This document shows positions 49,670 through 61,200 of a stretch of DNA of 64,000 nt, one piece after another (the first letter of the stretch is position 1; every line of letters begins with the position of its first letter). The translations under genes were made by a program, and so were the position numbers. The stretch covers positions 2,295,598-2,359,597 of the forward strand of contig NW_017803965.1 of NCBI RefSeq assembly GCF_001625305.1, given 5' to 3'. This DNA is from Branchiostoma belcheri (lineage: Eukaryota; Chordata; Leptocardii; Amphioxiformes; Branchiostomatidae). The notes under the pieces were generated by a model. It was not told where the DNA came from. It saw only the letters and a program-made list of their open reading frames with translations, and made no database searches.

Positions 49670-52600
49670 ATGTTGGGCGGCCCGTCTTTGCTGGCGAGCC
49701 TGGTAGTCCGGTGTCGGTCGTGTTGTCGTCTGCAGAGGAGGACGTTTTTCTGGAGAAGCCCGGCCAAGTTGTCGTACGACGTCGTGCGACCGGCGGAAGT
49801 TTCACCACGTAGAGACGTGCCCGGACATATTCAGGTGGGTTACGACTACTGCCGAGTACGATACAAAAAGTAAACGATAGTATTAGAACGATACAAACAG
49901 TAAATTTTGTGGACATTTCTTTACAAAGTATGTTGAATGAACCCTATTCCCTAACCCTAATATATATATATAAAGTGTCATTCAGGAAGTGGAGGTGAAA
50001 ATATGACACTTAATGAGTGTGTTTTAAAAGCTGGAAACACAGCTGTCAGTTATGTTTGTTTACATTCTGGTACGTAGTTTGTGGTGGTGCCACAATTTTA
50101 TGAAGATATTTCCACAGAAATATCATCACAGTGTGTAATTGTCATTTTTGTTCCGTCATTTAGTGATTTGACCATTTTATTTTAGAAACCTCCCTATGCA
50201 GAAAGTGGAATTGCCCCGTTATGGAGAGAAGACATAGAGATAAAAGATGAGGAAACAATGGTAGGGATGAGGGCAGCTGGCAAACTGGCGAGGAAGATCC
50301 TGGTACTGGCTGGACAGAGTCTACAGGTAATGCCAATTTGATTTGTTGGTTCTCTTATTTTTTTCCAGAAAAAAGTGACGGGGTCACAGAGTAAAAAATA
50401 AAAAGATAAAAACAGACTTTGGCCTCCTCTGATAGCCCCCGAAGCCATGATAGGAGCCATGAAGTCAACATAATACCAGTTGTCCAACCTTCAGGAGGGC
50501 TGGGACCGAGGGAATTACGGAATACATCATGTCGTATTTTATTCATGTCATTCCCACCCGACAAAACACACGTATTAATTTGGTGTCCCTAACAGTATCA
50601 ATTCGAATATGGTTACAGTAGTATTTGAATTTTAAAAGCGGCACACTCAGTAAACACATTTGAATTATTCTATGGAACCTTTGGAAGCCAGTGTGATATC
50701 TGTTAGAACCCCATGTTCACGTGTACACAGTGCATACTGGATTTTTTCCCTGTAACTTCAGTGCATGTATGCAATTTCAGGTTGGCATGACAACCGATGA
50801 GATTGACAGATTGGTCCACGAGTCCACTGTCAGCCATGGAGCCTACCCCTCCCCACTCAACTACGGCGGTTACCCCAAGTCTGTCTGCACTTCTGTCAAT
50901 AACGTGGCCTGCCATGGAATACCTGACAGGTTTGTTTGTTTGTTTGTTTGTGTATTTATTCAGAAAGTCAAAGTGATCTCGAATGTGATGATTCTTCTCG
51001 GTTCTTGGATGTTGTTTTTGAGTCGCACCAGGATCAGCTGATCCAATACCCACCCCTATTTCCAATTATAACAGAAAGTCACTTGTAGATCTATTTAAAA
51101 CAGTATCACTCAAAAGGAAACAATACATTTTCAATTTTGTTCAATTTCATAGAGAACATGCTGAAATTTCCAGTAAGGCTTTGCCAGTTAGGTTCAGTCT
51201 TTTACTTTTATTTTGTTCCTTTCAGTCGGCCGTTACAGAATGGTGATATCATCAACATAGATGTTACAGTAAGTCTTCTCATCATGTTTTTCTTTCACCA
51301 AGTTCCATTTATTATCTACTAGTAGTCAGATCACTAAATATGGTGAAGTACTATAGCTAATAGTATTGTGCATACACTAGTGCATGTGAGGACTTGAAAC
51401 ACTTTTCTTCCTATACCTGCACTGTACAGGTTTACATTGTATTGGAAATTACAAATCTCAAACATGTTATTGTGTCACAATAATCTTTATACATGTTTGT
51501 CATTTCTAGTGTTTTGTTGCGAGGAAACATATTTATGTTTTGACTGTCAGCAAAAAATGGAGTGTGATCTTCCCACTCAATATCTGCTTGGAGATCACCT
51601 GAGGTTTTTTTTGTCTTCCCTTTGTACAGGTGTACTATAATGGTTTCCATGGTGATACGTCAGAGACATTTTTGGTGGGAAATGTTGATGAAGCGGGTTG
51701 TACACTTGTTGATGTGGCGAGGAGGTTTGTTTATTTGTTTGTTTTGAGGTGTCCATTACTGATCTTGTAATGACAAGTCTTCTTGTGCTCTACATTTACT
51801 GTTAGGTGAAAGATCACATGGAAAAATACCTTTCATCCAAATGTATAGTAGCATCAATGTAAGATGTATACAAATATGTATAGTATGTCTGTAAATTAAA
51901 ACATTGCTATCTGCTAGCTTGTTTCTGAGCTATTTCAAATGCTTCAAGTGTGAAATAATGACAAAGATGTGCTAGGAAATGGCAGTAAATGTCAACATTG
52001 CACAGATTTCCTCATCCAGAATATTTTTTGTTTTGCCACCCTGAATCCTAGGTGCAGAGACAAGGCCATCACAGTCTGCAGGCCAGGAACACAGTTCTGT
52101 GAGATCGGCAGGACAATCAGGTACAAGCTAGTCAGTGTGTGTGGTGGATTCTCATATGAAAATTCCAATCTCTACTCTTTCCAGCCACCTTCCAAAGCTT
52201 GGTAGAGGCTATAACACAGGCTACTGTTGACTGTTGTATTTTCCAGCTCTGTTGCGAAAGAGACAGGTTTGACGGTGAGCCCAAACTTCATTGGACATGG
52301 GATAGGTGCCTTCTTTCACGGTCCTCCAGAGATCAATCATATAGGTCTGTATTATGTTTACCAAAGGAATACATATAGTTTTTACTCAGTTTCTTCCTCT
52401 TCTGTTCCAAACACTAACCTCTGACCTGGCCAATGGCCTGATTTGTTGATGTCTGTCACCATGGTAACTGGTGTTGGGTTACACAATGTTGCAATTTCAT
52501 ACTCATAGGAGGGATGTAGACTCCTGTCTGACCATATATATGAATGTATTTGAGTAGGAAGAGCAAAAACCATATACGAAGGTAAACATTATGTATTTGC

Positions 52601-53645
52601 TTTGCAAATGATACCTTTCTAGTTTTAAATACATTTAGTAGGTTTATTTACTAATGAATATTCCCAGTATTGTTGGTAAAAAATATTTTGGTTGCAAGAT
52701 CGGGCAGTTTGCAAATTGTGATTTACAGTATACTGTGTTTTGTCTCCAGCAAACAGCCTTCCTGGCACCATGGAGGCAGGCATGGCATTCACCATTGGTA
52801 AGAGAAGACCTGCTCTGTGATTATCAATAATTGTAAATCACTCTATGTATGTAGTACTTTTATATTTGCTTCTGTGCCGCAAATTTATCTTAACTGCAAG
52901 CAAGTAATTCGCTTTCTGCACCTGCAGCCACTGCGAATATATAGTTCCGTGAACGTGTCCATTATTCTCAGAAGCAAAATTTGCCACGGTGATGAGGGAT
53001 TCTGAGTTGCCGATTGTTGTGATTTTTCAGAGCCAATCATCATGGAGGGGTCGCACCAGATAACTATTCTGGAGGATGGATGGACGGCTGTGTCTGTGGA
53101 CAATGGCAGGTGAGAACAGGAGCATCTTTTGTCAACAAACATCAGAGCCCCTTTATCTGTGGTGCAGGGCTCAAAATACCAACAGTTACTGCATAAGTAA
53201 ATATCTGCCCGCACCTAACAAAACCAGGCCCAGACATTAGGAGAATATGTATGACCAGCAACTAGTACTCAAAAACTGCCTTGCATTCTTCACAGAAGCA
53301 TCATTGAACATATCAGAAACATACTAAAATCAGAAACAGTGCTACTAGGAACATTTTTCTTCAAAGCATTTCAATTTTTTGGATGAACTGAAAGCCAAAG
53401 AAACTGTAGTTCAGGTGAAACTTGTCTGGTGCAAGTAATTTTCAATTTACCCATGCGGGTATGCTCTTACATTGTACATTGAAGATCACGGGAACTTAGA
53501 ATGAATTGATTTCTTATACGTTTTTAAACAGTACATTCTTTCTTTCTCCATTTTAATTTTTCTCCTTTCCTCCTTTTTCAGGTCTGCTCAGTTTGAACAC
53601 ACAGTTCTCATCACAGAGGAAGGAGTAGAAATCCTCACTGCATAA
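49670..53645 (+). CDS. METAP1D: Methionine aminopeptidase 1D, mitochondrial
   Basis: Ten coding exons: 49670-49834, 50186-50326, 50781-50929, 51226-51268, 51630-51724, 52052-52120, 52247-52344, 52750-52797, 53031-53109, 53582-53645; about 316 residues, against 335 in human. It removes initiator methionine from proteins made or imported in mitochondria. The first 40 residues ([20 protein letters not shown], then RRTFFWRS) are Arg-rich without acidic residues, as in a mitochondrial presequence. The pita-bread fold metal ligands are all visible: D in NIDVT, D in HGDTSE, H in GHGIG, E in TIEPI and E in QFEHT. Substrate blocks [20 protein letters not shown] and CHGIPD match MAP1-type enzymes. The 49670 start is chosen for the presequence and because the earlier ATG is out of frame. 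AATAAA lies at 54411. Confidence 0.95.
49895..50105. repeat. Dispersed repeat, paired with 30705-30900
   Basis: In METAP1D intron 2. Shares TTTCTTTACAAAGTA, TCATTCAGGAAGTGGAGGT, AAAAGCTGGAAACACAGCTG and TAGTTTGTGGTGGT with 30705-30900 and adds a short TA run near 49962. Confidence 0.7.
51945..52050. repeat. Dispersed repeat abutting METAP1D exon 7
   Basis: A diverged copy of 23785-23905. Its last bases (CCACCCTGAATCCTAG) run directly into the exon 7 acceptor at 52051, so the repeat appears to supply the 3' splice site. Confidence 0.55.
53160..53470. repeat. Degenerate GCAGGT-family repeat in METAP1D intron 10
   Basis: Begins with GGGCTCAAAATACC and contains GCCCGCACC and TGGTGCAAGTAATTTTC. 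The same GAGCTCAAAATACTGGGTGCA opening recurs at 59160, and related sequence lies at 63293-63415 and in the 89-bp minisatellite at 23223. Confidence 0.4.
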
Positions 53646-55252
53646 ATTTTATTGATACTGACTCAGGAAATGTGAAAATTGATCGACAATCTGGGGAGTT
53701 TCACTTTGACTAGATACAAATCTCATTTAGACCTCAAAGAAGATCAAAAGGAAAGTATCCAAGAGAACAAGTAATAATAGCGATACAGGCAAGTAAAACA
53801 GAGGTTTTGTATCAAAGACTCTTGTCCGTTGTAAATATGCCTTATACACAATTGTACCAATTGTACCTTGAGGCCTCTATAACACAAAGCAGCCTATCTT
53901 GGGCCACATACATTGTACACAGATACCACATTTAACAAGAACATCAGAACCATCAAAATGTTATTTCCTAAGTACATGAACATGTACATGTACATAAAAG
54001 TGTTACATTCAATTGACTGCATTTGCACTTGGACTTTTAAGTTAACAAAGATTATCAACAGGCATTACGTTGTTAGCCCAAGTTAGAATCTACGGTGCTG
54101 CATGTACTAGTAGTAGTAGTATAGGTTATAATTCTGAACAAGAATTTTGATAGCATTTTTAGTTCAGTAGTAATTCAGGTTCCTCTTACTATGTTACATG
54201 TACACTATAAAATTGACTCTCTAAGTCCACAAGAACACATACAGTACTGTACAGGCATTATTACGATATTGAAGCACTTTTCATTATACAAGTGCCACAA
54301 ACTGGTTATGTTTTTTTTTTAATTATCATACGTGTCTACTTCAGCAACTGATTATGACGAAAGCACTTTTTCATTTTTTCAACAAAATTCCCGACTACTA
54401 TGGAAATGGAATAAAGTGTTGGTTTTTAACATAAATCTTTTTGTTGCAACACTTTACAACTACATTTAGATCTCACATACAGACGTTTGTAAAAGAGACA
54501 ACTAAGAATATATATGTACAACGTTTAACATCTCTTAAACCGGTGTTTTTTTCCTTTCTGAGCCAAATTTGCCACAACATTCTTGGGCAACACTCTCTAA
54601 CTATATCCAGCTTTGATTTGAATTATCCAGCTTTAATTTTCTCCCTTCTATTGGCTGGGTAAGTTTCTACATCATAAGATACCTTTTGACATAAGTATAA
54701 TGTAGAATTTGAAAATCATTCCTGTCCATTTCAAAACTTTCTTCACTACATACAAAACAACAAATGTACATGTGCTGTTCATAAAAATTCAAATGTTGAT
54801 CAATTTTTCACTATTACAGCATCACGACTTACCGGTATATTAGCAACCTCTCAGTTCTGGCTCAAAACCCAGGCTCCAAAACCTGACAAAGTTGTACAGG
54901 TGAGGCACCACAGAAATCAACCTAGAAAACATTTTTTTAGACCTGTCTCTGGCAGAGCTGTCTTCAATGCTTCCTTAAAAAAAGTGTTTGCAAAACCTTT
55001 CACATGTCAATGCATTTTTAAGACAGATCCACAATATACCAGTTTTCTGTGCCGTCATTTCAATGACTCTTTGTTATCATCTTTAGTGCAAACCGAACCT
55101 TGTTTTAGCGTGGCGTCTTGTCTTGTCTTTGTTCGTGCCAAATGATGCGTTCCCGAACGTGAGTCTTTTGCTCAAACCCTGATGAAATAAGGGTGAGCTA
55201 CAAGAGATTTCATACGTTCATTCTGCAAACTGAAGATCCTTCTTGCACCTGT
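53646..55252. other. Convergent 3' UTRs of METAP1D and WDR37
   Basis: AATAAA at 54411-54416 gives a probable 770-base METAP1D 3' UTR. From there to 55252 is likely WDR37 3' UTR on the minus strand. A frame at 54900-55145 has no family resemblance and is not called. Confidence 0.5.
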
Positions 55253-58200
55253 TTATGCGACAGCTGTTACAATCTGCCATCCAATCACCTGTCTGTCGAA
55301 GCCGCAGGAGAAGAGATTACACGCTGGGTTTTCATCATACCACGCGGTGCCGCACACCATCCGATGGTGGCCCTGCCAGGGAACCAGAGAAGAACAAGTC
55401 TGGTTTATTCAATTCACACACATTGAAGTACAACGTCATAGCCCAAGGGCTAGCCAAGGGAAGATGCCTTTTCACTGAGTTAACTTTACGAGTAGCATGG
55501 AAGTCAGCTGAAGAACAGGTCTAGAGGTAGGGAAAATCAGACCAACTAACCATTGGACTGCACAGAAAGTGATCTCGATCCAGTTTTAACTCACCGAAGA
55601 GCTAATGATTGTACAGTATTTACAGGTTTATTGTACCAGGAAATTCCCCCAGCTCTTTTTAACAAGCACAATGAACAGTAGACCACAGCTAAATGTCCTG
55701 CCCAAAGGACTGTGACCCTTGTATGTCAGGTGAGCGACGGCAGCTGGGATTCAAACTCTCAACCTCAACCTTAGAGGCAGGGTCGGCAACCAATGCACTA
55801 TCCACACTACCTACATGCTAGAGATCAGACATGAAAACAAAAGAAGCGCCCCCTACCGTTCTGTTGCTGCGTGGCAGTCTGGCCAGACGGACGCCCTGGA
55901 GGTCAAACAGCCGGATGTGGCGGTTGTCGTGCGGGATGGCGATCACCTTGTGCAGGGGTGACACCGAGAGTCTGCGGACAAAGGCGGTACCATGTAGGGT
56001 AAGGTGCAGGGGCATCTTGACTATTATAGGACACTACGAATGCAACAAGAAACAATCCACGCATGGTTCTGTTTTGTTTGAATTAAGACAAAAGGCCAAA
56101 TAGCTGGGGACTGAATTTGAATAAAGACTCAAGTCTTCAAGAGTCAAGTTTATTACTGTTTCTATTGTTATTGAGGATGTTGAGAAGAATTTGTCAAATA
56201 GTTCAGATACAGGACTGGTGATGTTATGTTTAGGTATGCAGCCCTTATAAGGGCACAAGACACCACTTGACCTGATTATCTAGGCAGGCAGGTTCAAAAG
56301 CTGACATTTTTGGCTTCAGAGAGAGAAGGCAAGATCACACAGACTTTGTGATGCATGAATCAAAATCACACAGCCTTTGTGATGCATGAATCAAAATCAC
56401 ACTGACTTTGTGATGCATGAATCAAAATCACACTGACTTTGTGATGCATGAATCAAAATCACACTGAGAAGAGAAGACCTGAGCCAGTTCCTACCGGTTG
56501 ATAGCGGAGTCCGTCCTGATGGTTGCTAGGGGAGACCGCATGTTCTTGAGGTCCCAGACCTTCACAGTACGGTCGTCACTCCCACTCACAACATTGTCAC
56601 CACTTGTGAAGGTCACAGAGTTCACCGTACTGTGAACATTAAGCTTTCCTGGTTAGAGAGTTATAAGGCAACTGATACAAATTCAGGGCACCAAAACTGG
56701 ATTTTCAAAGTATATTTTCTGGTCATTTCTTTAATGTAGAAGTTGAATCAATCCTATCCAATAGCAAACTGATATCTGTGAAGCAAAAAGGCAATGTTAC
56801 TATCGAAAACCATTCCTTGTTTCGTATCGTAGACTGATTCCAGCTATTTATGGGCGGCACCCAAAAAATAAAGGGATGCCTCAACTTTTCCAACCCTGAA
56901 CTTAAAACACTGCAAAAACTTCTTCACTACTCCTACTCTCAAATCCAGGCAGAGTTTACGGAATACAAGGTCAGTGAAAAAGGGAAAATATGAAGACAAC
57001 AAATCTTACTCGGTATGCCCCTGGAACACGTTGACAGAGTGGATAGACGGGTCCCGAAAGTCCCACAAGCGGAAGGTGCTGTCCTTGGAGGAGGTCACGA
57101 CGAGTCGCTGGGTGGGGTGGGTCGAGCAGTTGGTCAGCTCCTGGTCATGACCTGGGTGTGGCAGAAATTAGACACAGTGAACAATGACTGTCATACTGAT
57201 GAAAGTTGCTAGGTGGAGCAGTTGATCAGTTCCTCATATCAGATACCCTTTCTAAGCCTAGCATAAATCTAAACACAAGTTAAAATTAGACAACATCCAT
57301 TGTGGTGACCAGTATTTATGGAAACAGGGTACTAAAAATCTCTTTCAAAACCCACGGTTTTTGTTCTTGACAGGTACATATAATGTGGTAACCCCTTTTA
57401 GAGCCCACCTGTGAGGGAGTGCACCAACTCTGTTGTCTCCAAGTCATACAGCTGGGCCGTCCTATCCCATGATGCCGTCACCACCTGCTTACCATCTGCC
57501 ATCCAATCAGCCGCGATGATCACACCTTGGTGACCCTGCAAAGGTCATGGGTAACAGTCATGCAAATGAGGTATAGGCAAATAATACATCTCAAAACTGT
57601 GTACACAATACAAGCAGAGCTAAAACAAGACAGTAACATTTAAGTCACAAGAACACCCTGGACATGCATGATATGATTTTTTATGGCAGATAGTTTTAAA
57701 TGTCAGGAAAAAGTGGTGTAAATTTGGGTCCCTGGCAGCTTGTTTAGGAACTGTAGGGGCATTAATGTTCAAATCTTGATAAGAGTTAGTGAGACTTACT
57801 GTGAGCTCTGTAAGCGGACTTCTTACGACGGTGGGAGCGAAATCTGAGGAGTCCCCTGGTTCTGTGTGAGCTGCAGCTGGAGGGAATAATTATTAATAAC
57901 TGTCAGCTGCACTAAAGACAGGCAGGTACACGGAGTATCAAAAATGAAGATTTATGCAACTTGCAAGTCTCTTCATGGCAACTTCGTGTGGCGAGGTTGC
58001 CACGTTACATGTACTTAGTATTTCTCCTTCTGTCAACATTAGGCAAGTAGAAGGAATTCATTGTGGGTGCAAACGGCGTGCCAACATGGGGCTATGTGAA
58101 GGAGTACAAACGTGTGCACCTGGTGTGCCAACATATATCGTATGGGGCTGTGGGAATACACACGAAGGTGCTCAACATGCCAATGTAGGAAAGGTGTTTA

Positions 58201-61200
58201 CTTTCTACAGTAGGTAAGCCGTTCGGACGTTCGAATGGCGACGTTAGCGTCCGTTCGACGTCCGAACGGCTACGTTAGGATCGTACGACTACGTTAGGAT
58301 CGTATGGATACGTTAGGATCGATGACGTTCGATGACGTTCGAAGAATAAACTAGAGATTTTTGAGTTGAAGTCTTGGTGTACGGTCGTCTTTTTTCGTGC
58401 TCCGTGTCCGTTTCTTGTCTTGTCTCACTCCTACTCTGCTCTGAAGCGGAAATCCTACAACAACGATCCCCTTACACCAACATGTAGCTGTGATGTGCCC
58501 AGCATGCCAACAAGGCCAGGGGCTAGGACCATGTGCCTGTTAAGCTGGTGAATACAGCATCATTTCTTTCCAGTTGGTATGGCCTAAAAAAATGTTTTCG
58601 AGGTTTCAAGGAAAGTCAAACAGATGATTACAATTCGATATTTGCTGGCTTTCAACCTTATAATGGAAAGACTCTTGATAATATTCAGAATCTTGATAAA
58701 AACATTTTCTTACCTTCCCCCTCTTCTTTCTCTGCTCCCTCTATCTGGTCATCATCCGAGGAGCGCTGCACACCAGAAAACAAAAGAGGCTGAGCCACAG
58801 CATGAGGGAATGAGAGAAGGGAGAAGAGAGAAGAGAATGTAGGGGGTTAGCCGGATAGCGGACGTTTTTCCCAGTTTTGGATAGCTTGAAGTCTGAGATA
58901 CATGAATCATTACTGGGGTCTACATGAGAGGTACAGCCTGACATAAATGTATCACCTAGACAATCCCAAAGGAGTAGATGATTAACATGCTTGTACTTGT
59001 ATGTGTGTGTGGACTGGTTAATAAATGGCAAAGTGCATCACCAAGAACATCCAAAAAGGAGACAATATACTGCAGGAAAAATACCACACTGTCAACTACT
59101 GTCAATTCACCAACGGAGAACTGTTATATAAGACAAACTAGACATAATAATAGTGATACAGAGCTCAAAATACTGGGTGCATATGCACTTTTCTGCACCT
59201 GATTTTTGACTGTGGGTGCAACAGTACATGTTTGTTGGAGTATGTAAAGGTATACTATTGCACACTTGTTTACTGCATACTTTTGACGTTTAGAAGAGAA
59301 CAGAGGCTGTAAGTTTGGTACTGTACTTCCATTTTGCTGCTATATTTTACACACAACATTTTTACTGAAAACCCACATTTTTAAGGTCAGGTGCACCAGT
59401 GTACCTATTCCTCAAATAGTCAAAATGAATTTTGAGCCCTGTGATATCGTCGACCAGTGGGTGTCACAGTAAATAGAAATCTGCTAATGTTCTGGGTCAC
59501 ATGATGAGGGAATTCTGGGAGACTCACATTTCCTTCAGGTGGGACCTGAGGTAGGACCACGGCAGATCTCCAGACATGGGCCGTGTGGTCACCAGACGCT
59601 GGGAACGAAACACACTTCTTAAGACTTTGAGATGAACAATTCAAGATTTAAGTCTTTAGACAGCCATAATACTTACTTTTGTGCCATACCTGGCTGAGAT
59701 AACGTTTGATACAGGTGTTTCAGTGAGTGTGATAACTAATGTTTACACACAGGCTTCCAAATGCTCCACGGAATAATTCAAGATCAAAGAAGTGTTACCT
59801 GTGAGAGCCAGATGGTCATTAGGGTGGAACCTGATAGAGTTGACAGATCCGCTGTGGCCAATGTAGTTCAGCACACACTGGCCTGTAGCCATGCACCACA
59901 GTTTGGCTGTACGATCTACAGAAAGATGTAATACAAGAAAAAGGTAAGCAAAGGTAGTCCCATAGCCTTTTGAGGCCATAGGGGCAGTGGGTTGTTGATC
60001 CACTGTGTCTAGGGCACGGTATCAGATGGCAGAGCCCATCTGTTTCCTTCCACCACCAGGTATGGAATTGTCCACACTTCAGAAACAGCTGCCAGCTATA
60101 AAGATGGAGATACATGTACATAGTCATTCTACTTGTATCAGGTCTTGGATGAGTTCAGTACCAAGGACAGGGGTGATGGTGCTAGTTAAGTACCAGGGAC
60201 AGGGATGGTATTTTCAGTATGAGGGGCAGGGATGGTGTTGTTCATTCAGTACCAAAGACAGTGAGGGTATTTTCAGTACCAGAACATGCATGGTGTTAGA
60301 TCACAACCAGGGACAGGGATGGTGTTATGAGTTCAGTACCTGTGACAGGATACAACTTTCAGTAACAGGGACAGTGATGGTATTTTTAGTTCCAGGGACA
60401 GGGGTGATGTTGTTCTAATTTTATTGGCACGACAGACCAGTTTGTGTTTGTGTTCTATGGACTCATTTCAAACAGTAGTGGTCTCAGGGTACCTGATAGA
60501 ATTACGAGAGTTGACATGAGATGCTGCTGAAGAAAACATGTACGCCCTTACCAGCTGAAGCCGTGCCCAGAACGTGGGGTTTTGCGCGGGAGATGTTGAC
60601 TTCCCAGACTCCGTCCCGGTGACCTATGAACCTTCGCACCATCTGGCACTGACTGGTGTTAGCTGGTTTGAAGCTGGACACAATCTGAACACACAAAAAA
60701 AAACATCTTACTGCCAGCACGCGATTCCAAAACTTTAATTTACCAATGTCTTCAAAATTCTCAAATTCAATGTTCCTTTCTTATAATTGTATTAGTTTTC
60801 TTACTTTTGAAAATATATGTGTGTGGTTGCAACCAATCAACATCTACCATAGATTGCATTCTGAGCATTTGCTTATTGACAGTGTTGTGGCACTTACGTG
60901 ATGGTATAAAACAAAAATTAGTGCATAAGGCTAGTAGTGTGAACCTAGGATATACATTATGTGTGTAAAAAATGTGAAATATGACAACAAGGTAGAACAT
61001 ATTACAGTAGTTTGAAGTATGATAATTTTTGTCCATAAGTAGTTACTACAACCAAACATAATTAGTAACATAATAAATAATATCATACAGTAAACTGACT
61101 GGAAAAATTTAGGTAAAAGACCATGACACCAATAACACTAAAATACAACTGTTACAGTTCCTGAAAACAGTCAAACATGATACATTAAGGTATGATAATA

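Noticed and set aside
54900-55145. 81-codon frame between METAP1D and WDR37
   Set aside because: No family resemblance or splice partners; it lies in expected 3' UTR sequence.
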